64,000 bases of DNA from a bacterium 210917-DFI.7.65 (GTDB lineage Bacteria; Bacillota; Clostridia; Oscillospirales; Oscillospiraceae): assembly GCA_020555865.1 (NCBI GenBank), contig JAJCJJ010000001.1, forward strand, positions 248,001-312,000, written 5' to 3'. The position numbers and the translations under genes are program-made. This document shows, piece after piece, positions 24,832 through 33,997 of the stretch (position 1 is the first letter of the stretch; each line of letters starts with the position of its first letter). The notes below the pieces were generated by a model, which saw only the letters and a list, made by a program, of their open reading frames with translations, did not search any database and was not told the origin of the DNA.

Positions 24832-25791
24832 ATGCAGGGAGAATTTTCGCATGTACCGGTGCTACTCCGTGAGTGCATCGAAGGACTGGCCATTCGGCCG
24901 GATGGGATCTATGTGGACGGTACGTTGGGCCGGGCGGGGCACTCGCTGGAGATTGCCCGCCGACTGACGACAGGACGCCTGATCTGTATTGACCAGGACG
25001 AGGCGGCCATTGAGGCAGCCAAAGTCCGTTTGGCAGAATATATGGACCGCATCACACTGGTGCGCAGCAATTTCAATGCGGTGGGAGAAATCCTCCGGGA
25101 GCTGGGTATCGCAGGCGCGGATGGGATGCTGTTTGATCTGGGGGTGTCTTCCCCGCAGCTGGACGACGCGGAGCGGGGCTTTTCCTATATGCACGACGCC
25201 CCGCTGGATATGCGGATGGATCGCCGTGCGGCGCTGACGGCCCACGATATTGTTAACACCTGGAGCGCGGAAGAATTGAAGCGCATTTTATATGAGTATG
25301 GTGAAGAACGTTATGCCGGCGCCATTGCCCGTTCCATTGTTCGGGCGCGGGAGGATGCGCCCATTGGCACCACACTGCAGCTGGTGGAAGTGATCCGATC
25401 CACCCTGCCGGCTGCGGCAAAACGGGAAAAACAGCACCCTGCCAAACGCAGCTTTCAGGCCATCCGCATTGCCGTGAACGATGAGTTGGGGGTACTGGAA
25501 CCCATGCTGCGCGGCGCAGTGAAGGGGCTCAATCCCGGCGGCCGCCTGTGTGTGATTACGTTTCACTCACTGGAGGACCGCATTGTGAAAAAGACGATGC
25601 AGGCACTGGCCCGGGGCTGTACCTGTCCGCCGGATTTTCCGGTGTGCGTGTGCGGAAACAAGCCGAAAGTGCGTATCGTATCCCGGAAACCGATCCTGCC
25701 GGGGCAGGATGAAATAATGGACAACCCCCGCGCCCGCAGCGCCAAGCTGCGCATTGCTGAGCGCACCGAATTTGAATGGAAAGAGGACTGA
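24832..25791 (+). CDS. rsmH: 16S rRNA (cytosine1402-N4)-methyltransferase
   Basis: 319 residues. Begins FSHVPVLLRECIEGL. The SAM motif is YVDGTLGRAGHS, and the conserved LFDLGVSSPQLDDAERGFSY and RAFQAIRI-type segments are present. Formerly MraW. It follows mraZ by 1 base and overlaps or abuts ftsL. Confidence 0.95.
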   Translation: MQGEFSHVPVLLRECIEGLAIRPDGIYVDGTLGRAGHSLEIARRLTTGRLICIDQDEAAIEAAKVRLAEYMDRITLVRSNFNAVGEILRELGIAGADGMLFDLGVSSPQLDDAERGFSYMHDAPLDMRMDRRAALTAHDIVNTWSAEELKRILYEYGEERYAGAIARSIVRAREDAPIGTTLQLVEVIRSTLPAAAKREKQHPAKRSFQAIRIAVNDELGVLEPMLRGAVKGLNPGGRLCVITFHSLEDRIVKKTMQALARGCTCPPDFPVCVCGNKPKVRIVSRKPILPGQDEIMDNPRARSAKLRIAERTEFEWKED

Positions 25792-25796
25792 TTGCC

Positions 25797-26363
25797 ATGG
25801 CTGCACAGCGCAAACAGAATCGGAGCGGAAGAAGCATGTACACAGACCGCGCCGCCCGGCAGGGCTATGGGGCCGATCGCAGCAATCTGGCTTATGATTA
25901 CAATGCCTTGGAGCGCCGCCGGGTGCAGGAGCGCCCGACGCCTCATCCTCAGGTGCGCACCATCCGTCGCCCCAAAGTCAATCTGCGCCCGGCCGAGCAG
26001 GTGTCCGTATCCGCGGTACTGGGCTTTCTGGTGGCCGGCGCCATGCTGGTGCTGGTGCTGATGAGCTATGTGCAGCTGACGGCTCTGTCCGATTCTGTGG
26101 TGTCGCTGCAGAAAGAATTGACAACGCTGCAGACGGAGAATGTGACGCTGACGACGGCCTATGAACGCGCATTTGATCTGGAAACGGTGGAGAGCGCCGC
26201 CCGCGCTGCGGGAATGAGCAAGCCCAGCACCAGCCAGATCTATTATCTGGATTCCAATCTGCCGGACAGCGCTTCGGTGTATACCACCGCCAGCAGCGGT
26301 GCGGGGCAGATTTTGTCCATCATTGGGGACAAGCTGCATGCAGTGGTGGAATATTTTACGTGA
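25797..26363 (+). CDS. ftsL: Cell division protein FtsL-like
   Basis: 188 residues. A basic cytoplasmic N-terminus (about 1-68), one transmembrane helix (SVSAVLGFLVAGAMLVLVLM, about 70-92) and an extracellular leucine-zipper-like helix (LTALSDSVVSLQKELTTLQ). Sequence conservation is weak, as usual for FtsL; topology and position between rsmH and the transpeptidase gene support the call. AGAGGA is about 10 bases before the ATG at 25797. It would form the FtsQ-FtsL-FtsB type complex with DivIB. Confidence 0.8.
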   Translation: MAAQRKQNRSGRSMYTDRAARQGYGADRSNLAYDYNALERRRVQERPTPHPQVRTIRRPKVNLRPAEQVSVSAVLGFLVAGAMLVLVLMSYVQLTALSDSVVSLQKELTTLQTENVTLTTAYERAFDLETVESAARAAGMSKPSTSQIYYLDSNLPDSASVYTTASSGAGQILSIIGDKLHAVVEYFT

Positions 26364-26470
26364 GCAGTCAGTCTAAGAGCGCTTGTATACGCATATAGTG
26401 GAACAAACGAGGAAGGAGTAAGAAAGGAATTTCTTGCTCCTTGCTTGCCATTCATGGGAGGATAAAAGCA

Positions 26471-28747
26471 TTGCCGAATCAGAAAGACCGAAGAGAAACG
26501 TCCGCAAAGCGGGCCACAAAAGTATTGAAATCCCGTACGCTGGTGCTGGCGGCGGTGTTGGGAGTAGCAACATTTGCGGCGCTTTTGTGCCGGCTGTATT
26601 ATCTGCAGATTGTTCGCCATGAGGAGCTGCAGGAGAAAGCGGTGGCGCAGCAGACCCGATCTTCCACCATTTCTGCTTCCCGCGGCACCATTTATGATGC
26701 CAATGGGGAGACGCTGGCCATTTCCGCCACGGCAGAGACGATTTTCATCTCGCCCCACGAGATTACTGAAAATGAGTGCGATAAGGATTTGATTGCACAG
26801 ACGCTGGGAGAAATTTTGAATGTAGACGCGGAGAACATCCGCAAAAAAGAAGATAAGGTGGAATCCTATTACCAGGTGGTCAAGCAGAAGGCCGAACAGG
26901 ACGAAGCGGATCAGGTGCGGGAGTTCATCAATGAAAAGGAGATCAAGGGCATCTATCTGGTGCCCGACAGCAAACGCTATTACCCCTTCGGCTCCCTGGC
27001 CAGCCAGGTCATTGGTTTTGTAAGCAGCGACAATGTGGGTCTGTACGGCATTGAGGCGCTGTATGAAGAGGAGCTGGAGGGTACTGCTGGCCTGGTGGTG
27101 ACGGAGAAAAATGCCCGCGGCGAAGATGTGCTGTATAAATATGAACAGTATTATGACGCGCAGGATGGCGACAGCCTGGTGCTGACCATCGATGCGACCA
27201 TTCAGCACTATTTGGAACAGGGGCTGGAAGATGCGATAGAAAAATACGATGTGAAAAACGGTGCCACCGGCATCGTGATGAATGTTAAAACCGGCGCGAT
27301 TCTGGCGATGGCGTCGCTGCCCAATTATGATTTGAATGATCCGCGCACGATTTACGATGAGCGTCTGGCGGCGCAGCTTGAAGGGTTGGAGGGAGACGCC
27401 TATAAAGAAAAATTGGGCGAACTGCAGCTCAAACAGTGGCGCAGCAAGGCCATTAACGATACCTATGAGCCTGGATCCACTTTCAAGATCATTACGCTGG
27501 CCATGGCGCTGGAAGAGGGGCTGGTTAACGAAAGCAGTACCTTCGAATGTTCCGGCCACATCAATGTGACCGGCTGGCCCAAACCCATTTACTGCTCGAA
27601 AAAGGCAGGCCATGGCCATCAGACTCTGGCTCAGGCGGTGGCTAATTCATGCAACCCCGCGTTTATCACCATCGGCCTGAAGGTAGGAACGGATAAATTT
27701 TATCAGTATATCAAAGATTTTGGCTTTTTGGAGAAGACCGGTATTGACTTGCAGGGCGAGCAGAAAGGTATTTTCTTTGATGAGGAACAGTTCGGCACAA
27801 ACGTGGTTTCCCTGGCCTCGGCGGCTTTCGGCCAAACCTTTACCGTGACGCCCATTGCGCTGGTAACGGCAGAGGCCGCGGCTGTCAACGGCGGCTATCT
27901 GCACCAGCCCTATATTGTGCAGGAGGTGCTCGACAGCGAGGGCAACGTGACCTACGAGCACGACGCTACACCGGTGCGTCAGGTGGTCAGTGAGGAGACG
28001 TCGAAGCGGGTATGTGCATTGCTCGAAGGTGTGGTAGATGGCGGTACCGGTAAGAACGCCTATGTTTCCGGTTACCGCATCGGCGGAAAAACCGGTACCG
28101 CCGATAAAACCGGCACCAAGACCGCGGAAAATCCGCAGGGCGACATTGTGGTTTCCTTTGTGGGCGTGGCGCCCATCGACGATCCGGAAGTCATTGTTCT
28201 GGTCGCGCTGGATACGCCCAGCCGCACTACCGGCACATATCCCAGCGGCGGCAATATGGCGGCGCCCCTGGCGGGCAGCCTGTTTTCCCAGATTCTGCCG
28301 TATCTTGGCATTGAGCCGACCTATTCCAGCGAGGAACTGGCTGCAGCAGATGCCAATGTTCCCAACTGTGTGGGCCTGACGCTGGAAGAGGCCAAACAGC
28401 GGCTGAGCGAAAACGGCTTTTCCTGCCGCACGGTGGGCAGCGGCGCGGAGGTGACCGATCAGACACCTGTAGGCGGTTCCATTGTGCCGGGTACGGCGGA
28501 GATTATACTCTATCTGGGAGAAGAGAAGCCCACCAAAAAATGCGTGGTGCCTAAGGTGATTGGCATGACTGCTGAGCAGGCGAACACGGCTTTGACCAAC
28601 GCAGGCCTGATTATGAAAGTCATGGGCGATACGTCCAACAACTCCGGTACGATCCGTGTGAGCACCCAGTCGGTGGCGGAAGGCGGCGAAGTGGAAGCGG
28701 GCACAGTGGTATCTGTGCAGCTTACGGACACAGCAATGGTGGATTGA
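26471..28747 (+). CDS. Class B penicillin-binding protein with PASTA domains (PBP2/SpoVD type)
   Basis: About 758 residues. One N-terminal membrane helix (about 22-42), a dimerisation domain beginning RGTIYDANGETLA, and a transpeptidase domain with STFK at S336, SCN at S393 and KTGT at K540. Two C-terminal PASTA domains (about 625-755) follow. It cross-links septal peptidoglycan. In sporulating Firmicutes this dcw position holds ftsI/pbpB or its sporulation paralogue spoVD, and one copy alone cannot be told apart by sequence. The TTG at 26471 is chosen because GGGAGG ends 9 bases earlier. Confidence 0.88.
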   Translation: MPNQKDRRETSAKRATKVLKSRTLVLAAVLGVATFAALLCRLYYLQIVRHEELQEKAVAQQTRSSTISASRGTIYDANGETLAISATAETIFISPHEITENECDKDLIAQTLGEILNVDAENIRKKEDKVESYYQVVKQKAEQDEADQVREFINEKEIKGIYLVPDSKRYYPFGSLASQVIGFVSSDNVGLYGIEALYEEELEGTAGLVVTEKNARGEDVLYKYEQYYDAQDGDSLVLTIDATIQHYLEQGLEDAIEKYDVKNGATGIVMNVKTGAILAMASLPNYDLNDPRTIYDERLAAQLEGLEGDAYKEKLGELQLKQWRSKAINDTYEPGSTFKIITLAMALEEGLVNESSTFECSGHINVTGWPKPIYCSKKAGHGHQTLAQAVANSCNPAFITIGLKVGTDKFYQYIKDFGFLEKTGIDLQGEQKGIFFDEEQFGTNVVSLASAAFGQTFTVTPIALVTAEAAAVNGGYLHQPYIVQEVLDSEGNVTYEHDATPVRQVVSEETSKRVCALLEGVVDGGTGKNAYVSGYRIGGKTGTADKTGTKTAENPQGDIVVSFVGVAPIDDPEVIVLVALDTPSRTTGTYPSGGNMAAPLAGSLFSQILPYLGIEPTYSSEELAAADANVPNCVGLTLEEAKQRLSENGFSCRTVGSGAEVTDQTPVGGSIVPGTAEIILYLGEEKPTKKCVVPKVIGMTAEQANTALTNAGLIMKVMGDTSNNSGTIRVSTQSVAEGGEVEAGTVVSVQLTDTAMVD

Positions 28748-28945
28748 CCGGACTGCAGACGAAGGAGCGGCGTCTGCGGAAACGGTTTTTCGGCAGAAGG
28801 CGCTGCTGCTTCCGCCGCCGCACGGGCGGCAACGCCGGATATTCAATGAGACGCTGCCCCTTGGGATGTTCCGGGTGCGGTCTGGGGAAATGTACGTAAA
28901 ATCAGGAAAGGGACCTTCCGCTGCAATGAAAGGTAGGATTCAGAA
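28748..28945 (+). other. Intergenic spacer between the PBP gene and murE
   Basis: About 200 bases with no gene. A 7-bp hairpin (28756-28762 with 28772-28778) lies near the start, but no clear terminator or promoter is visible, so readthrough into murE is likely. Confidence 0.4.
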
Positions 28946-30403
28946 ATGAAATTAAGGGAACTGCTCTCCGGTGTGGAGGTGCTGGAGTGGCACGCGCCGG
29001 AGGAGTTGGAAATCGGCGGCGTCAGCTATGATTCAAGAGAAACGGTGCCGGGGGACCTGTTTGTTGCCATGACCGGCTACGCAGCCGACGGACACGATTT
29101 TATTCCCATGGCACGGGAAAAAGGCGCGGTGTGTATTTTGTGCGAGCGCGCGCCGGAGGATGCGCAGCCTTGGGTAAAAGTGGCCCACAGCCGCCGGGCG
29201 CTGGCGCTGCTCAGCGCCAACTGGTTTTCCCACCCGGCGGAGGAGATGACCATGATTGGCGTTACCGGCACCAACGGCAAAACTACCACCACATACCTTT
29301 TGAAAGAAGTACTGGAGCGGGAGGCCGGGGCCGCGGTGGGGCTGATCGGTACCAATCAGATCCTGATTGGTACCGAAGTGTTGGAAGCGGAGCGCACTAC
29401 GCCGGAATCTTTCGAGCTGCATCGTCTTTTCCGGAAGATGCGCGAAGCGGGCTGTACCTATGTGGTGATGGAGGTGTCCTCCCATGCGCTGTTTCTTGAC
29501 CGGGTGTATGGCATCCCCTTTGAGGTAGGCATTTTCACCAATCTGACCCAGGACCACCTGGACTTTCACAAAACGATGGAAGCCTACTGCGACGCCAAAG
29601 CCCGGCTCTTTTCCATGTGTCGCGTGGGTGTCGTCAACGGGGACGATCCCTGGCACAAACGCCTGCTGGAACATGCGGCGTGTCAGGTGCTGACCTATGC
29701 TGAACAGGCTCCGGCGGATCTGCGGGCGGAAAACGTGTCACTGAGTGCGGCGGGCGTTGCCTTTGATGCGGTGACAAAATCGGAGCGCCAGGCAATTTTT
29801 GTTGGTATTCCGGGCGGATTTATGGTATATAATACTCTGGATGTTCTGGGAGCGGCGCTGGCACTGGGTATCCCGCTGAAAGACAGTGCTGCAGCGCTGC
29901 GCCAAAGCCGTCATGTGAAGGGCCGTGTGGAGGTGGTCCCCCTGCCGGGGGCAGAGTACACTGTGCTGATTGACTATGCCCATACGCCGGACGCGGTGGA
30001 GAATGTGCTCCGTTCGGTGCGGGGCTTTACCAAAGGGCGTGTGGTGGCGCTGCTGGGCTGCGGCGGGGACCGAGACAAGACGAAACGCCCCAAAATGGGG
30101 GCTGCCGCCGCCGCACTGGCCGATCTGGTGATTGTCACTTCAGACAATCCCAGGACAGAGGACCCCAGAGGTATCATTCAGGATATTCTGGCGGGGATGT
30201 ATCGTTCCCAGACGCCCCATATTGTAGTGGAAGACCGTGCTGCGGCAATTGTGTACGCTATGGATCACGCGCAGAAAGACGATGTGATTGTACTGATGGG
30301 AAAGGGACATGAGACCTATCAGATTGTGGGCGCGGAGAAACGCCACCTGGATGAGCGCGAGATCGTTGCAGCGCACTGGAAACAGACGCACGACGGCCTG
30401 TGA
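28946..30403 (+). CDS. murE: UDP-N-acetylmuramyl-tripeptide synthetase (meso-DAP type)
   Basis: 485 residues. The Mur-ligase ATP loop is GVTGTNGKTTTTYLL (about 110), and the conserved DYAHTPDAVENVLR follows. DNPR at residues 400-403 is the motif that binds meso-diaminopimelate in MurE enzymes, as opposed to the lysine-type variants. So this organism probably makes DAP-type peptidoglycan. In this cluster murE is followed directly by mraY, with no murF between them. Confidence 0.94.
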   Translation: MKLRELLSGVEVLEWHAPEELEIGGVSYDSRETVPGDLFVAMTGYAADGHDFIPMAREKGAVCILCERAPEDAQPWVKVAHSRRALALLSANWFSHPAEEMTMIGVTGTNGKTTTTYLLKEVLEREAGAAVGLIGTNQILIGTEVLEAERTTPESFELHRLFRKMREAGCTYVVMEVSSHALFLDRVYGIPFEVGIFTNLTQDHLDFHKTMEAYCDAKARLFSMCRVGVVNGDDPWHKRLLEHAACQVLTYAEQAPADLRAENVSLSAAGVAFDAVTKSERQAIFVGIPGGFMVYNTLDVLGAALALGIPLKDSAAALRQSRHVKGRVEVVPLPGAEYTVLIDYAHTPDAVENVLRSVRGFTKGRVVALLGCGGDRDKTKRPKMGAAAAALADLVIVTSDNPRTEDPRGIIQDILAGMYRSQTPHIVVEDRAAAIVYAMDHAQKDDVIVLMGKGHETYQIVGAEKRHLDEREIVAAHWKQTHDGL

Positions 30404-30439
30404 GCGACAAGAAACAAAAGAGAAGGGTTTGGTTCAAGA

Positions 30440-31426
30440 GTGGAAATGATTCTTTCCTGTGTGATCGCCTTTGCGGTTACACTGATTGTGGGGCGGATGC
30501 TGATCCCGGCCCTGCGCCGCCTGAAAGCGGGGCAGAGTATCCGGGAGGATGGCCCTACCTGGCATATGAGCAAACAGGGTACCCCCACCATGGGTGGACT
30601 GATGTTTATCATTGGCATTGGCGCCGCTGTATTGATTGCCGGGCTCCGCGGTATGATGATGGGCAGCTTTGTACATCTTTATGTGTTTGTCTTTGCCCTG
30701 GTTTTCGGTATCATCGGCTATATCGACGATTATAAGAAAGTGACCCGGCACCAGAACGAAGGCCTGACGGCGTTGCAGAAATTTGTTCTGCAGCTGGCTG
30801 CGGCGGTGGCATTCCTGACGCTGATGCGCTTTGAGCATCTGCTCACGCCCAATGTATACATCCCGTTTCTCAATGTGCATATCCACCTGAATTGGGTGGT
30901 GTATCTGATTTTTGCGGCCTTTGTTATTGTGGGTACGGTGAATGCGGTGAACATCACCGACGGCATTGACGGCCTGGTGGGCAGCGTGTCCGTGCCGGTG
31001 GCACTGTTTTTCGTATGCTGTGCATTCTGGTGGGGCTATACGCAGCTGGGCATCTTTGCTGCGGCGATGCTGGGCGGCCTGGTGGCGTTTCTCTTTTACA
31101 ATTTCCACCCGGCCAAAGTCTTTATGGGCGATACGGGTTCCCTTTTCCTGGGCGGCTGCGTAGCGGCCATGGCCTTTGCCTACGATATGCCGCTGATTTT
31201 GCTGTTGGTGGGCATTATTTATGTAGTGGAGACGCTGTCCGACATCATTCAGGTAACTTATTTCAAGGCCACTCACGGCAAGCGTCTGTTCAAAATGGCG
31301 CCGCTGCACCATCATTTTGAAATGTGCGGCTGGAGCGAAGTGAAAATCGTTTTGGTATTTACGGCGGTCAGCACTGTGTTTTGTGCCCTGGCGCTGTTGG
31401 GTGTGATGGACCGCTTTGCGGTTTGA
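30440..31426 (+). CDS. mraY: Phospho-N-acetylmuramoyl-pentapeptide-transferase
   Basis: 328 residues with about ten membrane helices. Signature segments are GTPTMGGLMFI (residue about 50), GYIDDYKK with the catalytic Asp pair, NITDGIDGLVGS and the C-terminal APLHHHFE motif. It makes lipid I at the membrane. The GTG at 30440 is used; an ATG two codons later is equally possible. ftsW follows 64 bases later. Confidence 0.94.
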   Translation: MEMILSCVIAFAVTLIVGRMLIPALRRLKAGQSIREDGPTWHMSKQGTPTMGGLMFIIGIGAAVLIAGLRGMMMGSFVHLYVFVFALVFGIIGYIDDYKKVTRHQNEGLTALQKFVLQLAAAVAFLTLMRFEHLLTPNVYIPFLNVHIHLNWVVYLIFAAFVIVGTVNAVNITDGIDGLVGSVSVPVALFFVCCAFWWGYTQLGIFAAAMLGGLVAFLFYNFHPAKVFMGDTGSLFLGGCVAAMAFAYDMPLILLLVGIIYVVETLSDIIQVTYFKATHGKRLFKMAPLHHHFEMCGWSEVKIVLVFTAVSTVFCALALLGVMDRFAV

Positions 31427-31490
31427 GCCGGGCAGTGTTCTGCGCTGTGGTGTTGTGGACCCGACTGGCTTTGGAAAGGAGGGGATGGCG

Positions 31491-32666
31491 GTGACAAGTG
31501 AAGAAAAACGGCAGAAAGCGCAAATCAACCGCCTGATGGCCAAAGGCCCCATTGACCTGCCTTTTGCCCTGCTGGTACTGCTGCTGACAGCCATCGGTGT
31601 GCTGATGGTGTTTTCGGCGTCTTTTGCCCGGGCGTTTTATGAAGCGGAAGACCCTTCGGCCATGGCGGCGCTGAGCGTTTTTCTCCGTCAAGCGGTCTTT
31701 GCTGCGGCGGGTGTCGTGGTGATGTTTATCACTTCGAAGATTGACTATCACTGGTGGCGCCGCTGGGCGGTGCCGTTGCTGGGGCTGACGATTCTGCTGC
31801 TTCTGGCGGTCATTGTGCTGCCCTATCCCATCGCCATCACATCCAACGGTGCTACCCGCTGGCTGAATGTGGGCTTTACCACGTTCCAGCCGTCCGAAGT
31901 GGCAAAGTTTGCGGTTATCCTGTATTTTGCCGCGACCATCAGTGTGAAAAAGGATAAAATGGAAACGCTGCAGGATGGCATCTTCCCCTATTTCCTGATC
32001 CTGGGCGTGATCGTGATTCTGATGATGAAAGAACCGCATCTGTCTGGTTCCGTGCTGATTTTGTGTATCGGTGCATGTATGATGTTTGTGGGAGGCATCT
32101 CCCGAAAAATGGTGGCGCTGGGCGTCAGCCTGGGCGTGGGGGGCATCCTGGTGCTGATTTCCGGTGTGCTGCCCTATGGACAAAGCCGGATCCTTCAGTG
32201 GAAGGATCCCTGGGCCTATGCTTCCGATGAGGGATATCAGACGGTGCAGAGCTTACTGGCCATCGGCTCAGGCGGGCTTGCAGGTTTGGGCTTTGGAAAA
32301 GGGCGGCAGAAGCTTCTGTATCTGCCTGAAGAGCACAATGATATGATTTTTTCCATCGTGTGTGAGGAACTGGGCTTTATCGGCGCGGCGCTGATTTTGG
32401 CGCTGTTCTGTTTTCTGGTGCTGCGGGGCTATTGGATTGCCCTGCATGCGAGGGACCGTTTCGGCGGCTTGCTGGCGGTGGGAATTACTACCATGATCGC
32501 CGTGCAGACTTTCCTTAATGTGGCGGTGGTGACCAATTTTGTGCCCAACACAGGTATCTCACTGCCCTTTTTCAGCTACGGCGGTACGGCGCTGATGATT
32601 CAGCTTTTTGAAATGGGCGTGCTGCTCAGCGTATCGCGGCAAATCCCGGGACCGAAATCGGGGTAA
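31491..32666 (+). CDS. ftsW: Peptidoglycan polymerase FtsW
   Basis: 391 residues, a SEDS-family glycosyltransferase with about ten membrane helices. Conserved segments include TFQPSEVAKFAVILYFA, KEPHLSGSVLI, the extracellular loop YLPEEHNDMIFSIVCEELG and FVPNTGISLPFFSYGGTA. It polymerises septal glycan with the class B PBP encoded upstream. The GTG at 31491 is preferred because AAGGAGG lies 8-9 bases before it; an ATG at 31485 is too close. murD, often found before ftsW, is absent. Confidence 0.93.
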   Translation: MTSEEKRQKAQINRLMAKGPIDLPFALLVLLLTAIGVLMVFSASFARAFYEAEDPSAMAALSVFLRQAVFAAAGVVVMFITSKIDYHWWRRWAVPLLGLTILLLLAVIVLPYPIAITSNGATRWLNVGFTTFQPSEVAKFAVILYFAATISVKKDKMETLQDGIFPYFLILGVIVILMMKEPHLSGSVLILCIGACMMFVGGISRKMVALGVSLGVGGILVLISGVLPYGQSRILQWKDPWAYASDEGYQTVQSLLAIGSGGLAGLGFGKGRQKLLYLPEEHNDMIFSIVCEELGFIGAALILALFCFLVLRGYWIALHARDRFGGLLAVGITTMIAVQTFLNVAVVTNFVPNTGISLPFFSYGGTALMIQLFEMGVLLSVSRQIPGPKSG

Positions 32667-32797
32667 GAAGAAGCCGGGAGGGCTCCGTGTCAAACGCGGT
32701 TCGTTCCATCAAAAAGAAACGTCTTCCGCGGTGTGGAGCCGACTGCGTTTTGCATCGGAATGTGCACTTTACTTTTACGACAAAGGACGGAAAAACG

Positions 32798-33940
32798 ATG
32801 AACGTGATTTTTACCTGCGGCGGAACGGCCGGTCATGTAAATCCAGCGCTGGCCCTGGCAGGGTTGATGCAGGAGCGGGATGCATCCGTCAACATCCTGT
32901 TCGTGGGCAGCAAGCGGGGTATGGAAGGGAAGCTTGTTGAAAAAGCGGGCTATGCCTTTCGGGCTATTGAGATTGACAATTTCCGCCGCTCCTTCAAGGT
33001 TGCGGATATTCGGCACAATCTGCACACAGCGGCGCTGGTGGTGAAAACGCCCCGACAGGCCAGAGCCGTGCTGGAGGAATTTAAGCCGGATCTGATCGTT
33101 GGCACCGGCGGCTATGCCAGTTACCCGATGGTTAAATACGGCGCTAAGGCCGGTGTGCCCACTGCAGTGCATGAATCCAATATGGTGCCTGGACTGACCA
33201 CGAAAACGCTGGAGCCGCTGGTGGATAAAGTGATGGTGGGATTTGAGGCCTGCCGCCCGTATTATCAGCATCCGGAAAAGGTTGTAGTTACCGGTACCCC
33301 GGTACGAGGCGACTTTTTTGCCTGCAGCCGTGCCCAGGCCCGTGCCCGATTGGGCTATGCAGACGACAAGCCCTTGGTGGTATCCTTCTGGGGCAGCTTG
33401 GGCGCTGCCCATATGAATGAACAGATGGCGGATTTTATCCGTGCGGAGCTTTCCTCGGGCAGCCCGTTTCATCATATCCATGCTGCGGGATCCACGGGTT
33501 ATCCCAAGATGCAGGAAGCCCTGCGCGCTGCCGGAATAGATCTGGCGCATACGGATGTGGATCTGCGGGAGTATATTTACGATATGCCTACCGTGATGCG
33601 CGCGGCGGATCTGGTGATCTGCCGCGGCGGTGCCTCCACTATCAGCGAACTGACGGCGCTGGGCATGCCGTCCATTATTGTGCCCTCGCCGTATGTGGTC
33701 AACAATCATCAGGAAAAGAACGCCCGCGTGCTGGAGAAAGCCGGCGGTATCTGCCTGATGCTGGAAAATGAGAGCAGCGGCAAGGCGATTTACGATACCG
33801 CCATGGAGATTTTGGGCGACAGCACCAAGCGTGAGGGAATGCACAAAGCTATGCTTTCACTCAGTGTGGCTGACGCTGCCGAACGCATTTATCATACGGT
33901 AATGGCGCTGGTGCCGAAGGCGGAAAAAACGGAAATCTAA
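32798..33940 (+). CDS. murG: UDP-GlcNAc:lipid I N-acetylglucosaminyltransferase
   Basis: 380 residues, a GT-B fold enzyme. The N-terminal loop is FTCGGTAGHVNPALAL, the middle GTGGYASYPMV and ESNMVPGLTTK, and the UDP-GlcNAc site ICRGGASTISELTALGMPSIIVPSP. It completes lipid II at the inner face of the membrane. The ATG at 32798 places the glycine-rich loop at its normal N-terminal position; a longer frame of 37 codons upstream is not supported. Confidence 0.94.
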   Translation: MNVIFTCGGTAGHVNPALALAGLMQERDASVNILFVGSKRGMEGKLVEKAGYAFRAIEIDNFRRSFKVADIRHNLHTAALVVKTPRQARAVLEEFKPDLIVGTGGYASYPMVKYGAKAGVPTAVHESNMVPGLTTKTLEPLVDKVMVGFEACRPYYQHPEKVVVTGTPVRGDFFACSRAQARARLGYADDKPLVVSFWGSLGAAHMNEQMADFIRAELSSGSPFHHIHAAGSTGYPKMQEALRAAGIDLAHTDVDLREYIYDMPTVMRAADLVICRGGASTISELTALGMPSIIVPSPYVVNNHQEKNARVLEKAGGICLMLENESSGKAIYDTAMEILGDSTKREGMHKAMLSLSVADAAERIYHTVMALVPKAEKTEI

Positions 33941-33947
33941 AACGAAA

Positions 33948-33996
33948 GGCCCCTCCTTTGCATACGATGAGGTAGTAGAAATGCAAAGGAGGAGCC
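33948..33996 (+). promoter_or_regulatory. Hairpin that would bury the murA ribosome-binding site
   Basis: A 16-bp inverted repeat (33948-33963 with 33981-33996, 15 of 16 positions matching, 17-nt loop) includes the AAAGGAGG Shine-Dalgarno at 33985-33992, one base before the murA ATG region. There is no T run, so it is not a terminator. In RNA form it should restrict murA translation unless opened. Confidence 0.7.
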
Positions 33997-33997
33997 T

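Noticed and set aside
32687..32797. A 37-codon extension of murG
   Set aside because: MurG normally starts just before its glycine-rich loop, and the extension is basic and coding-unlike.
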